64,000 nucleotides of DNA from SAR202 cluster bacterium (GCA_009392005.1 VFHL01000001.1:23966-87965); one strand, 5' to 3'; positions 9,246-19,379 are shown, counted from the first letter of the stretch. A program made the numbers and translations. The notes: generated by a model not told the origin, from the letters alone.

Positions 9246-11429
9246 TTATCTAATTGGTTCAACGGCTACTACATTTACTTTGATTTGAGCAATGAAACCG
9301 ATGTTTTCGGCATTTTGAGCCTCTATCTTTAAATATTTGATGCGCCCAGGTTCTTGGAGTTTTTGGAATTGCGGCCAAAAATCAAATTCAGATAGACGGA
9401 GGGAGAAGCGATGCCAAGTTCCTGTTGGCCTGACGGGAAGGTAACCTTCTGAGGTATATTCTGGAACGTGCCATCTGTCACCATCGTCTTCTTCAAGAAT
9501 AAAATTGAACTGGACAGATTCTGATCCAGTCAATTGATCAAGTTTTATATGGACGTCAAAAACCAGATCTTGAATTTGGGGAGTCTGTTGTAAATCGTAT
9601 CTTATTCCTGCCCAGTTAAGAGGTCCGGCTTTTGATCTCATTGTTACTGTGTTGCCATTGGTTTTGATAGTTCGTGTATTTCCGTATAACTCTGGCTGAT
9701 GCGTAAATGGTGTCAACTTGACACTGTCGGCATTCCACTTAAAAAGACTTATTGTTGTATCTGATGCAGCAGCGATTGGGATTAATCGTGTATGAATGAT
9801 GTCATAGATGGGTTGCGTCATTACATTGGGGGAATTATGCATATACGGGATCACAATCCATCCGCTCGCCTTTTCTTCTAATAAGGTAAGAAAAGCACTT
9901 AAATTTGTTATCGCTGTATATCCTGTAAATCGATTTGTTAAGCGGTCTTTTTCACTATCACCAAGTTCGGAAAGCTCGACTGGTACCGACATCAACCAAA
10001 AACCTTCCAGATTTGGTAATTCAAATGGGAAAGGCCATCCGCGTGTTGCAAGAATCGCATCGTTGGGAGACATATTGGTGCGTATGTAATCCGTTACTTT
10101 GTTGTACGCGGGTGTCACTGGCTCTCCCGGTCCTCTGAACCATTTGTCCATCGAAGAGGTGGGTGGTTCAATGTTGGCTCTTAAGAGCAGACTGCTACTT
10201 AATGTTGCGAGTACCATTGCGCATATCAAAGCAGGTATCCAATTTTCTTTTAGCGGGATAAATCTTAGTCGTTCGGGTGAGACTGCGCGAATTTGTATAA
10301 GAATTACTTCGCTTAAACGTACGATTGTAAACGCTAGAGCAAGTAGCAAAGCGGGATTGTACGGGAAAACATAGCGTGGGAAAAGTGTTGTGATAGTTAG
10401 CGATGAAAATAATGTTGAAAATAATGCCGTAGGGATAATGAAATAGAACAATATCGTCAGACCTCGTCGGCCTGTTTCTGCCACCATGATTATTGTACCG
10501 ACTCCGATAAGAAGTAATAGCAAAGGACCATATAAATCATAGAAAGCTTGCGCAAACATTGGTTTAAATGTAATGGTCGTGTCATTTGGCAGAACGGTGA
10601 AAAATTCGCCAGTGATACTGCCAATAAGAGATACAGCGAGAGGTCCTCGTTCGGAAATAATCCAAACAGTGCCAGCGGTCGCCAAAAGTGTGTAAAGAAT
10701 GATTTCGACAATGGTCAAATCAATTCGGATATTGAACATTAGCCCCCAGGTTTTTGTTGTACCGCTTCTTAGGGGCCGTGAGTCGATGCGTGTACTGATG
10801 ATGTCTGAAATTCTTGATATAACAGGTAACAAAAGAACGCTAGGCAAGGCCACGATTAACGCATAGTGTCCAATGAACATTAAGCTAAGTGTGATAGCAA
10901 TGACAATGAAAAAGCCTTTCCAGGAACGATTTGTGTCAATCCAACGAATTCCGATATAGCACATTGCAAGAAATGCTAATTCAGCAAGTGCATATGACCG
11001 AAAGAATGTGCTCGACGCGACGCTCCACTGGTTGGTAGCAATGAAGAATGCAAAAACTAGTCCTATTGACGTGTTACGCAATTGCTTCCCTATCAAATAT
11101 GCTAGAAGGATAGAACCTGTTCCCACCACGACACTGAGAAGACGTGCAGTAATGATGTCGACGCCTGTTAATTGCCAGAGGACCGATACAATATAAGGGA
11201 GCACGAGAGGCTCACTCCATTGGATGAATCCCGATGGCAACATTGGTTTTCCAGTCTTCATAAATCCAAGAGCTTGAAAGGCCGATGTGTATTCATCCTC
11301 TAGAATAGGCGCGCCTCCGACCGATGTCATACGTAGATATACGCCCATCGCTACTACGAGAAAAAATGCGCAATAGAAGATGATTGTTTGCGCAGATGGT
11401 TTCCGTATTTGTTTTTTGACTGTAATCAT
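9246..11429 (-). CDS. GT39/PMT-like membrane glycosyltransferase
   Basis: The 727-residue protein has an N-terminal membrane helix (about 15-33), then an extracytoplasmic loop with the acidic cluster EDEY (44-47), as in the catalytic loop of PMT/ArnT-type GT-C enzymes. Many membrane helices follow to residue about 400. The C-terminal part from about residue 430 is soluble and probably beta-rich, with residues 560-727 looking like a carbohydrate-binding-type domain. Such enzymes transfer a sugar from a polyprenyl phosphate carrier to protein, lipid or glycan. Donor and acceptor are unknown. It converges with the gene ending at 9180. Confidence 0.7.
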   Translation of the reverse strand: MITVKKQIRKPSAQTIIFYCAFFLVVAMGVYLRMTSVGGAPILEDEYTSAFQALGFMKTGKPMLPSGFIQWSEPLVLPYIVSVLWQLTGVDIITARLLSVVVGTGSILLAYLIGKQLRNTSIGLVFAFFIATNQWSVASSTFFRSYALAELAFLAMCYIGIRWIDTNRSWKGFFIVIAITLSLMFIGHYALIVALPSVLLLPVISRISDIISTRIDSRPLRSGTTKTWGLMFNIRIDLTIVEIILYTLLATAGTVWIISERGPLAVSLIGSITGEFFTVLPNDTTITFKPMFAQAFYDLYGPLLLLLIGVGTIIMVAETGRRGLTILFYFIIPTALFSTLFSSLTITTLFPRYVFPYNPALLLALAFTIVRLSEVILIQIRAVSPERLRFIPLKENWIPALICAMVLATLSSSLLLRANIEPPTSSMDKWFRGPGEPVTPAYNKVTDYIRTNMSPNDAILATRGWPFPFELPNLEGFWLMSVPVELSELGDSEKDRLTNRFTGYTAITNLSAFLTLLEEKASGWIVIPYMHNSPNVMTQPIYDIIHTRLIPIAAASDTTISLFKWNADSVKLTPFTHQPELYGNTRTIKTNGNTVTMRSKAGPLNWAGIRYDLQQTPQIQDLVFDVHIKLDQLTGSESVQFNFILEEDDGDRWHVPEYTSEGYLPVRPTGTWHRFSLRLSEFDFWPQFQKLQEPGRIKYLKIEAQNAENIGFIAQIKVNVVAVEPIR

Positions 11430-11480
11430 TTTATTTGTCTTGTCACTGCCATTTTAATGACTGTGAAGTACGGTAATATT

Positions 11481-12521
11481 TTATGTAGGAGTGTTCTTTT
11501 TCAAGATTTTTACTCGTTTTAAGAGATGATGGATTGGTTCAAATCCACCTGGCCCCATGGATTCTAGGATTGCTGCATCTCTTATTGTCCTATTTTTCTG
11601 GACCTTTTGACGCTCTCGTAACGTGCTTTTTAGATGCTTGATGTTCCACAGTATGCTATGGAATGGAATCAAGCCGAATCGCAAATTTTTTTTGACCCAC
11701 ATCGTTCCGAATAACCTAACAACAAATTCAAATACGAGATAGAACAACAAGCCACGCGCAAGAGTGGAGGCTTCATAATTTTTCAGCATGAGTCGTAACC
11801 AGTTTCGGGATGACAGATGGATTTTTCGGTATGAAAGCGAACCGAATGATCCTCCACCTGCATGCAAAATCTTTGCACCCGGGACCAAAACGATCTTATA
11901 TCCTTGCAGCCTCAATCTCCACGAGAGATCAAAATCCTCACGGTAAGCAAACAATTCTTCGTCAAATCCGTTCAATTGATGTATTAGTGGAAGACGGACC
12001 ATTGCTGCGGCTCCAGAGAATGAAAATGGATCAGTTTTTTCATCATCATACTGGCCGTGGTCAAGTTCACCATCGCCAACATCAAAACTTCCTGTCCACC
12101 AGTAGCCTCGTCCACCTATCGAATTTATTCGTTCAGGGTCACTGAGGTAAACGAGCTTACAGGTTGCTGCGGCGATTGATGGATCCTCCTCCATTTTTGC
12201 GACGAGAAGGTTAATCCAATTTGGTTCAGGGACGACCGTGTCATTGTTGAGCAAAACAAAATAATCGGCGTCAGAATATGCAAACATCCGATTGTATCCA
12301 CCTGTAAACCCAAGATTCTCATCAAATGCCATAAGCTTCATCGATGGATATCGCGATTTGATGAACTCTTGTGATCCGTCAGTGCTGCTGTTGTCAGCAA
12401 TGAGGACTTCGAAGTTTGGATAGGCCGTTTTGGCCAAACTATCTAAACAACCTTGAAGCCATTGCAGCCCGTTGTAATTAAGAACGGCGACACATACTTT
12501 TGGCAGGATATCCCGTTTCAT
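11481..12521 (-). CDS. GT2 family glycosyltransferase, rhamnosyltransferase-like
   Basis: A GT-A fold opens with VAVLNYNGLQWLQGCLDSL, followed by ADNSSTDGS and the nucleotide-binding LNNDT (DxD-like) segment. The YREDFDLSWRLRLQGYK stretch is typical of WbbL-like rhamnosyltransferases that use dTDP-rhamnose. The C-terminal part contains a hydrophobic segment and basic residues, which suggests membrane association. Length 346. It sits in a minus-strand run with another GT2 and a flippase, near the dTDP-rhamnose operon, so rhamnose is a plausible donor, though inferred. Confidence 0.85.
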   Translation of the reverse strand: MKRDILPKVCVAVLNYNGLQWLQGCLDSLAKTAYPNFEVLIADNSSTDGSQEFIKSRYPSMKLMAFDENLGFTGGYNRMFAYSDADYFVLLNNDTVVPEPNWINLLVAKMEEDPSIAAATCKLVYLSDPERINSIGGRGYWWTGSFDVGDGELDHGQYDDEKTDPFSFSGAAAMVRLPLIHQLNGFDEELFAYREDFDLSWRLRLQGYKIVLVPGAKILHAGGGSFGSLSYRKIHLSSRNWLRLMLKNYEASTLARGLLFYLVFEFVVRLFGTMWVKKNLRFGLIPFHSILWNIKHLKSTLRERQKVQKNRTIRDAAILESMGPGGFEPIHHLLKRVKILKKNTPT

Positions 12522-12536
12522 CCTCTTCTCTCGTTT

Positions 12537-13610
12537 TTAGATTGGTTTAGTATAAATACGTAGCTTCATTAAAAGGAACCGCGTTGAACCCCAAGTGAGT
12601 GCAATACCGTATGGGACGAAGCTTGCGAAACCCAAAATAATCACCAAGCCAGCTAATGGAGATATAAGCCGAATACCAGAATAGTGACATTTCCAGAGAT
12701 AATACATGAACATCGCTATCCAGAGGCCCAATAACGGTCCGAGGCCTGCGGCCAAGCCAGTAATCATAGTATAGGTTAATGACATGACGGTGATCGCAAA
12801 GGCACCTGCTTTCACCGTCGGATGGAATCCTTTCCGGGCAGCAAATGATAGTTTTGTTAGGTCATTCAGGATAGTTTGCCAGTGTTTGAGGTTTATGACC
12901 GCTTGAGTTTTTCCGTATAGGAATTCTTTTTTCAGGTTTGCTCTGAGTAACTTTAGGGGGGCACCTTCCAAGTACTGCTGTTGAACCACTAATGACGTAT
13001 CTTTCAGGATAATCCAACCTTGTGATCGAAGCGTATACGACAAAAGTTGATCTTCTCCAGATGTTCGCAGTAATGTTGGAATTCCTCCTATACTTTCCAA
13101 TGCATCGCGCCGAATTAGGTCGCATTTCCCTTCACTAAAAGCGACCGGATGAATTGGTTCTGGGAATGATTCGGTTGGGAGAAACTCCCCTCGCAGAAGA
13201 GCAAATGCCTGATCCACAAGATGCGTTTTCTCTGGACTTAGGGTTTCATAATGTCCAGTGACCCATCCTACCTTTTCATCGTCGAGATGTGTTACAGCTT
13301 GTCGTATCCACGACGACGATAGAAGTTCGCAGTCTTGATGTAAAAACATCACAATTGGGCCCTGTGTTTTGGCGATTCCCTCCCGCAGCGTGGCTCCGAG
13401 TCCTTGATTTTCTTTGCGATCAATGACATTTACGCCCTGTGATTGGAACTCAGTGGTAATTTCCACCGTATGGTCGCGACTTCCATCAGAAACGACAATT
13501 GCTTCAATATTTGGGTAGTCCTGCCGGATAAGTGATTCAAGCGTTAAACGGAGTGTTGATGCTCCATTGTAGGCTGGAATGATAACCGAGACTAAGGGTA
13601 GAGATGTCAT
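12537..13610 (-). CDS. GT2 family glycosyltransferase with C-terminal membrane helices
   Basis: A GT-A domain begins SVIIPAYNGAS, with VVSDGSRDHT, FLHQDCEL (the DxD-like site) and GEDQLLSYTLRSQGW, followed by two to three membrane helices in the last 100 residues. I place the start at the ATG at 13610, giving 357 residues, because it overlaps the flippase stop as ATGA. A longer reading from 13652 would overlap the flippase by 46 bp and adds nothing conserved. It acts on the inner face of the membrane in glycan assembly. Confidence 0.85.
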   Translation of the reverse strand: MTSLPLVSVIIPAYNGASTLRLTLESLIRQDYPNIEAIVVSDGSRDHTVEITTEFQSQGVNVIDRKENQGLGATLREGIAKTQGPIVMFLHQDCELLSSSWIRQAVTHLDDEKVGWVTGHYETLSPEKTHLVDQAFALLRGEFLPTESFPEPIHPVAFSEGKCDLIRRDALESIGGIPTLLRTSGEDQLLSYTLRSQGWIILKDTSLVVQQQYLEGAPLKLLRANLKKEFLYGKTQAVINLKHWQTILNDLTKLSFAARKGFHPTVKAGAFAITVMSLTYTMITGLAAGLGPLLGLWIAMFMYYLWKCHYSGIRLISPLAGLVIILGFASFVPYGIALTWGSTRFLLMKLRIYTKPI

Positions 13611-14893
13611 AACCTTGCCTCTTGACTGGTTTGATGAGACCCAAGAATCCATGTAAATAAATAACTACAAATCAATAATGAGACGTGTGTGGCTAAAAGA
13701 ATCATAAGAACCTGACTTAGTGTTTGATGAAATGCGTATACCAATATTATTTGAAGAGCTAGGTGCGGGAGCAAGATAAAGTAGAAATACGTCGTTTGTC
13801 CAGCAGCAAAATTATAGTGCAAGAATACGACAGAGAGTGAAAACAAAAACATCGTGATGGCATATAGGGGTACGAGACTATCAGCACTGGCGTACTCAGG
13901 GCCTAACAGGATCGAAAGCGCAAGCCTTGGCAATAGCACAAAACCAACACAAGTTGCCCCCGATATTACGGCAGTAAGAAGAACTCCTCGGTAAAGCAAG
14001 CGTAGGCTGGTGTTTTCGAGTGTTCGATCATGTGTAAATCGTGGCAGAAGTACAGTGGATACAGCCATTGGGAGAATGAGAACCACTTTACCTAGGATGG
14101 ATGCTCCAGCATACAATCCTGCCTGTTCGGCCGAAAAAAAATGCCGGACAAGAAATAAATCAGCACTTCCAGGTAAACCAATTGCGATTGTCCCAATGAC
14201 GGCGGCAGGGAGGACCTTCAAAAAACTTTCACGATCTGGGTAGGTGATTTTTCGTATTGTGATTGGGGGTTTTACCAAGGCTAGGCCTGTGATCGCAGTG
14301 ACCAAACTGGCTATTCCAGCTCCAACAAGCACACCTAGTGTACCGAGATTCGTTGCTAATGCGGCAATTGCGAAGAGGAGCCGAGTGCTTGCGAAAGTGA
14401 GAAGAACTCCGGCATAAGCGCGGAATCTCTCTGCTCCTTGTAATGCTCCCATTGTGACTGGAACCCAGAGAAACAATATGATTACGAGCCCAGTAATGAG
14501 CACAGGTATAACACTGTCACTGTGTAGGTATGATGCGATTGATGATGCGGCAAGAGCAAATGCACCAAACAGGAATGCGCCAATGACGATGACTTGCATA
14601 AGAATGGAGGTGACGATCGTTCCCGCTTGGGTGGAATCATTGCGTGCGAGTGCGCCTGAAACCAGTTTTGCAACTGATACCTGAACGCTATTGGCCAAGT
14701 TGCTCCCTAGATAGACGATGCCAAAAAGCGCACTAAAAAGGCTATAATCTTCTGGCCCAAGACTGCGTCCAACGACAAGTTGAAAAAGGTATAGAAGCAC
14801 GTTAGCCACAGTCGTTGCAGCCCCCACCTGTCCTAAGTCAAATAGAAGCCTGCGACTTCGGATGGTGCCAATCAGGTTCTGGAGTCTCTCCAA
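13607..14893 (-). CDS. Wzx-like oligosaccharide flippase
   Basis: The 428-residue protein has about 12 hydrophobic segments and the N-terminal features of the polysaccharide transport/Wzx family (MVF superfamily), including VVGRSLGPEDYSLFSALFGI. It would flip undecaprenyl-linked oligosaccharide across the cytoplasmic membrane. It is the first gene of a three-gene run with the two GT2 genes downstream and overlaps the first by 4 bp. A second flippase lies at 42-43 kb, so there are at least two export routes. Confidence 0.85.
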   Translation of the reverse strand: MERLQNLIGTIRSRRLLFDLGQVGAATTVANVLLYLFQLVVGRSLGPEDYSLFSALFGIVYLGSNLANSVQVSVAKLVSGALARNDSTQAGTIVTSILMQVIVIGAFLFGAFALAASSIASYLHSDSVIPVLITGLVIILFLWVPVTMGALQGAERFRAYAGVLLTFASTRLLFAIAALATNLGTLGVLVGAGIASLVTAITGLALVKPPITIRKITYPDRESFLKVLPAAVIGTIAIGLPGSADLFLVRHFFSAEQAGLYAGASILGKVVLILPMAVSTVLLPRFTHDRTLENTSLRLLYRGVLLTAVISGATCVGFVLLPRLALSILLGPEYASADSLVPLYAITMFLFSLSVVFLHYNFAAGQTTYFYFILLPHLALQIILVYAFHQTLSQVLMILLATHVSLLICSYLFTWILGSHQTSQEARL

Positions 14894-15051
14894 GTTATTA
14901 CCGGTATCTTTCTCTAATGGGATCTAATATCAAATCAATTTATGGTCGTTATTATGCCTTCGTCTATCCAAATACAAAATAGGGGTATAGAAAATAAGAG
15001 TTGTGGCTTGGAGTGGGTGCGATGATCTAGATTCGGTGAATGATTCTATCG

Positions 15052-16236
15052 CTAATCATTATCAATCATCTTTACTGGGTCAGGTAATGTCTCTTCTGAC
15101 CTAGATTCCCTCAACTGCTGTACCTTGCTCAGCGATTTTTCTAGCTGGTTGGCCCGGGTAGTTTTAAGATTTTCGAAAGATCCAGTAAATGTCTTGAGCT
15201 GCTTTTCTGTTCTATCCATGGAATTCGTAAAATTGGCCCATTGCTTCTCAACCCCCCCCAATACCTCGAGTATCTCACCTGAGCTTTTTGAGAGCCGAAA
15301 ATTATCTATTGATTGCCTTATCACAGACAGGATCGCAAACATTGTAAGCGGTGAACACACGATGATTTTTTTCCCAAGAGCAGTATCTATCATGCTGGCA
15401 TTAGTTTTATAGATGAATTCATAAACTCCTTCATTTGGGATAAACATCAAAACATAATCGACTGTACCCCCTGCAGGATCTATATATTCCTTGTTAGCTA
15501 TCGTTCCGATGTGTTGATTAACATCACGCATAAATGCTTTCTGGAATTGGTCTTTTTCGGAATCCGCATCTGCAGAGATATATTTAGCATAGTTATCCAA
15601 AGGAAACTTGACGTCCATGTTTAATTTCAATCCATCTGGTAATGTGAACGTAAAGTCAGGTCTTATCCTTTGATCACCAATCTGAGTATCTGAACTCTCT
15701 TGTTTCTTGTAGTTAATTCCTTCTATGAACCCGGCAAGCTGCAAGACGTCTTCCGCCATTTTCTCACCCCATTGACCTCGCGCCTGGCTACTGTTTAAGA
15801 CGTTGTTCAAGTCAGTTGTACTCTCCGCAAGCTCTTTCGTCTGGTGGCTAACATTAGTTATATCCGCGCTTAATTTAGTGAGCCGAGAGTTGGAATCCGT
15901 ATCATATTGTTTCAGGGTTTTTTGGACGTCATCCAACGTTTTTGCTACATCGGCCATCCGTATGTCTATAAGTTTCTTCTTGTTTTCAAGATCCGCATTG
16001 GTTTCTTCTCTTACTGCTCCAAATTTGTCATTATTCAGATCGGTTAGAGTCTTAATTGATTGACCAAAGGCGTTGTTTACTGTTTCTTTTATTTCGTTGG
16101 ATATGCCCTCTTGAAGGGAGGAAGCATTACTGGTTGTAAGACCATTAATCTTAGAAAATAAGAAAAATATCGCGCCGGTACACACACAGATACCAATTGC
16201 CAGCGTTGCTAAAGCCAAAGTTATAAAGTCCAACAT
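15052..16236 (-). CDS. rmuC: RmuC family DNA recombination protein
   Basis: An N-terminal membrane helix (about 3-28) is followed by a coiled-coil region (about 40-150) and a C-terminal nuclease-like RmuC domain. RGQWGEKMAEDVLQLAGF, RPDFTFTLPDG and MDVKFPLDNY are diagnostic; the last two carry the acidic and lysine residues of the PD-(D/E)XK-like core. RmuC limits recombination at inverted repeats. Length 394. It lies downstream of dnaN in the same direction, separated by 137 bp. Confidence 0.9.
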   Translation of the reverse strand: MLDFITLALATLAIGICVCTGAIFFLFSKINGLTTSNASSLQEGISNEIKETVNNAFGQSIKTLTDLNNDKFGAVREETNADLENKKKLIDIRMADVAKTLDDVQKTLKQYDTDSNSRLTKLSADITNVSHQTKELAESTTDLNNVLNSSQARGQWGEKMAEDVLQLAGFIEGINYKKQESSDTQIGDQRIRPDFTFTLPDGLKLNMDVKFPLDNYAKYISADADSEKDQFQKAFMRDVNQHIGTIANKEYIDPAGGTVDYVLMFIPNEGVYEFIYKTNASMIDTALGKKIIVCSPLTMFAILSVIRQSIDNFRLSKSSGEILEVLGGVEKQWANFTNSMDRTEKQLKTFTGSFENLKTTRANQLEKSLSKVQQLRESRSEETLPDPVKMIDND

Positions 16237-16373
16237 TCTCTCCAGACTTCTGGAACCGGAAAATATCTGACAAAAAACACAACGGTCATCTTACTCTTGT
16301 TGTGAATAGTGCGATATTTTGGCCACTAAAAACGGTGTTGTTTCCGAGAACACTGGAAAAGATGAAAAATTCG

Positions 16374-17504
16374 TTACCATTGTACGAACATTGGCATGAC
16401 AACGTGTGTATATGTATCTGAGCCAAGCGGTCGAATAACTCCCGGGCTCGATGGATTCGTTGTTTCTAGGACAACTTGCCCCGTTCCAATCACATTGAGA
16501 ACATCTGTCAGATAACGGCTATTAAATGCGATTTGTGCGCTGGATCCTTCAATCTTGGCATCGATCTCACCTGTATTTTCGCCTACTTCTTCGGATCTTG
16601 CGGTAAGGCTTACTTTGCCCGGGCTTTGATCTTCTCCCGGTTCTATTGATAGCCGTACAATTCCGTTCCCATCACGTGCGAATATTGACGCTGTTCGCAT
16701 TGCCTGAAGGAAATTATTTGTATCAATCGTGGCTTTTGAATCAGTGGTTTCAGGAATCAATTGATTGAAATTTGGAAACTGCCCTTGGATGAGCTGGGAG
16801 ACCATTTCAACGCTCTCGAGCTTAAAAAGCACTTGGCTTCTTTCCGGATTGAAGGTGATTTGGACTGCTTCTTTCTGATCACCAAGTAGTCGGACAAGTT
16901 CATTGTATGATCGAGCGGGTACAATTGCCTCTATATTGTCACTAATGGGATCTGAGAGGTTAAGTTTGTTTACCCCGAGCCGAAAGCCATCAGCCGCTGC
17001 CAGTGTGAGCGTATCGTCTTGAACGGACGTATGTACACCGGTGAGAACTGGTCGTGCTTCGTCGGTGGCGGCCGCGAAAACGACACGTTGAATGGCGGAG
17101 CGCAATTCATCGGGGTCAATTTCTATAGTGGTTCCATCGCCAATGCTGGGTATTGGCGGAAAATCATCAGATTCATTTCCACTAATTCTTCCCTGTTGCC
17201 GTGCACAAGTAAGTTCGAGTTGTCTGTTCTCAAGAATAGTAAGGTCAGTCTTTTCTGGGGGCAACGAGCCAACAAATTCTGTGAGTAGGCGAGCCGGAAC
17301 TGTGATTGAGCCCTCTTCTTCAACATCTGCTCCAACCCATGTCGTGATTGCTATTTCCAAATTTGTTGCGGATAATTTGAGCTGTCCGTTTTCCGTTGTT
17401 AGCATGACGTTGTTAGTGATTGGGAGCGTGGTTCGTGTCGCTACCGCTCGTCCGACAATGGATAGACCGCGATTTAAGTTTTCTTGTAGGCATGAGATTT
17501 TCAT
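16374..17504 (-). CDS. dnaN: DNA polymerase III beta subunit (sliding clamp)
   Basis: The clamp encircles DNA and tethers polymerase III. The 376 residues fit the three-domain fold, starting MKISCLQENLNRGLSIVGRAVATR and ending with the C-terminal VMPMFVQW typical of the beta clamp. RPVLTGVH and AADGFRLG of the middle domain are visible. The ATG follows GAGGT with an 8-base gap. Unusually, dnaN is not next to dnaA or recF here but follows the iscS-iscU pair, separated by a possible small gene. Confidence 0.95.
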   Translation of the reverse strand: MKISCLQENLNRGLSIVGRAVATRTTLPITNNVMLTTENGQLKLSATNLEIAITTWVGADVEEEGSITVPARLLTEFVGSLPPEKTDLTILENRQLELTCARQQGRISGNESDDFPPIPSIGDGTTIEIDPDELRSAIQRVVFAAATDEARPVLTGVHTSVQDDTLTLAAADGFRLGVNKLNLSDPISDNIEAIVPARSYNELVRLLGDQKEAVQITFNPERSQVLFKLESVEMVSQLIQGQFPNFNQLIPETTDSKATIDTNNFLQAMRTASIFARDGNGIVRLSIEPGEDQSPGKVSLTARSEEVGENTGEIDAKIEGSSAQIAFNSRYLTDVLNVIGTGQVVLETTNPSSPGVIRPLGSDTYTHVVMPMFVQW

Positions 17505-17509
17505 TCTGA

Positions 17510-17752
17510 TTACCTCGGTTCCAATTCATGACATTCTTCATTTTGGTCAGTATATCTACAGATAGGCTTTGCTACAACTACAATATAAGACGATGAGCAA
17601 TCTCGCACCACAATATATGGACCTTTCACAGAATTATAATACAAACGGAACAAGCGTTCTGTGAGTTCTTTTTTTGTTGGGTTTCCATTTTGATGTGTAC
17701 AGGATTCGCAAACAAAGGGTTTGTGAGGGCTTTTAACGAGGGTGCTTCTCAT
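17510..17752 (-). CDS. Possible small cysteine-rich protein
   Basis: An 80-codon frame on the same strand fills the space between iscU and dnaN. It starts at an ATG overlapping the last 20 bp of iscU and stops 5 bp before the dnaN start. It has five cysteines (15, 18, 52, 65, 74), the first pair as CESC, and a helix-like segment NPTKKELTERLFRLYYNSVKG. No ribosome binding site precedes the ATG, and a TATAAT hexamer lies inside it, so it may instead be dnaN leader DNA. I do not recognise a family. Confidence 0.35.
   Translation of the reverse strand: MRSTLVKSPHKPFVCESCTHQNGNPTKKELTERLFRLYYNSVKGPYIVVRDCSSSYIVVVAKPICRYTDQNEECHELEPR
17633..17638 (-). promoter_or_regulatory. Candidate -10 box upstream of dnaN
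   Basis: A perfect TATAAT on the minus strand lies about 130 bp before the dnaN start, within an AT-rich stretch. No convincing -35 is seen at 16-18 bp. Confidence 0.25.
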
Positions 17753-18107
17753 AATCAGAAATGGCACTGCGCAACGCATCTGCCGCAAGTACCGAACAAT
17801 GTATTTTTGCTCGAGGGAGTCCTCCTGCCCAATTCGCGACGTCGTTCGGGGAGAGACTTTTTGCTTCCTCTAAAGCCATTCCTTTTGCATGCACCGTACA
17901 GACGCTACTTGTTGCGATCGCGGCTGCGCATCCTTGGGTTTTAAATCGAATGTCAGTGATCAAATCATCATGGACACGTATCCAAATCTGGGTTTTATCT
18001 CCACAAATCGGATTTTCTTCGAGACCGATTCCATCAGCGTCCTCAAATTCACCCACATTCTGTGGGTTTTGGAAATGATCCATGATGATCGCATTATATT
18101 TAGGCAT
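17733..18107 (-). CDS. iscU: IscU/NifU-type Fe-S cluster scaffold
   Basis: This 124-residue scaffold assembles Fe-S clusters with sulfur from the cysteine desulfurase encoded just upstream. The three conserved cysteines are in NPICGD, SSVC-region/GCAAA, and IHCSVLA, and the aspartate after the first cysteine is kept. The third cysteine sits in LPRAKIHCSVLA, as in IscU/NifU-N. The SufU-type insertion is absent. The start is 42 bp from the iscS stop, so the two genes probably form an operon. Confidence 0.88.
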   Translation of the reverse strand: MPKYNAIIMDHFQNPQNVGEFEDADGIGLEENPICGDKTQIWIRVHDDLITDIRFKTQGCAAAIATSSVCTVHAKGMALEEAKSLSPNDVANWAGGLPRAKIHCSVLAADALRSAISDYEKHPR

Positions 18108-18149
18108 TTGTCCTTTTCACTTCCTTGAATGCCGTTGCCTCAGTTGTGC

Positions 18150-19334
18150 CTAGGGTAGTGGTTGAGGCGCCATTGAACGGAGTCTTTCTACCATCTTAGG
18201 AATTAGTGAAAGAACATAGTCGATCTCTTCATCTGTGTTTCCTCTCCCTAAAGTGAGACGGAGACTGCCTTGTGCCATCTGTGCTTGTAAGCCAATCCCC
18301 ACTAGTACATGGGATGGTTCGAGGGAAGCTGCTGTACATGCGCTGCCACTGGAAGCCGCGATACCAGAAAAATCAAGATTAAGGAGAATGGATTCTCCTT
18401 CAACCTGATCAAATGAGATGTTGACGTTGTTTGCTAATCGTTCGGTAGGATGACCGTTTAAATGGGTGCCAGGTATTTTAAGCATTGAATCAATTAGTTT
18501 ATTTCGCAATCGAAGACAGTGCTCAACTGAGGCTTCGCGTTCCCTAGACGCAATTTCTAGAGCGATTGAGGTCCCTACGGCGCCCGGAACATTTTCGGTG
18601 CCGCCACGACGATTGCGTTCTTGGCTTCCTCCCAATTGTTGTGGCAAGAAAGGCGTATGTCTTCTGACATACAGAACACCAACCCCCTTTGGGCCATAAA
18701 ACTTGTGGGCAGACAGGCTTAGCATATCCACCTGTAATTCACGAAGATTGATGTCTAACAAGCCTGGTGCCTGAACGGCATCTGTATGCATAACAATATT
18801 GCGACTGAGTTTGGAGGACTTCTCTTTAATCACATCCGCAATTTCCGAGATTGGTTGCACTGTTCCGATCTCATTATTCGCCATCATGATAGTCACTAGA
18901 ATAGTTTTCTCAGTAATTGCTTGCTCAACTTGATTTGGTGTGATTAGTCCCGTCTTGTCAGGGCTTAGGTAAGTGATATCGAAACCCGATTTCTCCAATT
19001 CTTCGCATGCATGCAGGATTGCATGGTGTTCAGTTGTCTGAGTGATAATGTGATTGCCAGTGTGTTTCAGTGCGGAAGCTGCACCACGAAGGGCTGTGTT
19101 GTCTGATTCTGTTCCACCACTCGTGAAGATTATCTCATTTCCTCGGCACCCCAAGACATCTGCGATTCGCTGACGAGCATCATCTAAGGCTTTAGCACCG
19201 TCTTGTGCAAGTGTGTAAAGACTGGAAGGATTCCCATACAGTTGTGAAAAGTATGGCAACATAGCCTCTAGTGCGTCGGGATGGACAGGGGTCGTTGCTG
19301 CATGATCCATATAAACGAATTTCGTTGGTTCCAC
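18150..19334 (-). CDS. iscS: Cysteine desulfurase, IscS/NifS type
   Basis: This PLP enzyme takes sulfur from cysteine for Fe-S clusters and other thio-cofactors. [11 protein letters not shown] near the N-terminus, [10 protein letters not shown], the PLP lysine in [11 protein letters not shown] and the active cysteine in [14 protein letters not shown] are all present. The GTG at 19334 is my preferred start, as it puts the family start close to [13 protein letters not shown] at 19355 would add 7 residues but its ribosome site is no better. iscU follows directly. Confidence 0.92.
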   Translation of the reverse strand: MEPTKFVYMDHAATTPVHPDALEAMLPYFSQLYGNPSSLYTLAQDGAKALDDARQRIADVLGCRGNEIIFTSGGTESDNTALRGAASALKHTGNHIITQTTEHHAILHACEELEKSGFDITYLSPDKTGLITPNQVEQAITEKTILVTIMMANNEIGTVQPISEIADVIKEKSSKLSRNIVMHTDAVQAPGLLDINLRELQVDMLSLSAHKFYGPKGVGVLYVRRHTPFLPQQLGGSQERNRRGGTENVPGAVGTSIALEIASREREASVEHCLRLRNKLIDSMLKIPGTHLNGHPTERLANNVNISFDQVEGESILLNLDFSGIAASSGSACTAASLEPSHVLVGIGLQAQMAQGSLRLTLGRGNTDEEIDYVLSLIPKMVERLRSMAPQPLP

Positions 19335-19373
19335 GCTCCTCAATACTCCTCTCAAATGTCAAGTTATTGGTTG

Positions 19374-19379
19374 ATTATA
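19374..19379 (-). promoter_or_regulatory. Candidate -10 box for iscS-iscU
   Basis: Minus-strand TATAAT lies about 40 bp before the iscS start; the sequence 16 bp upstream (ACTGAA) is only a weak -35. Confidence 0.3.
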
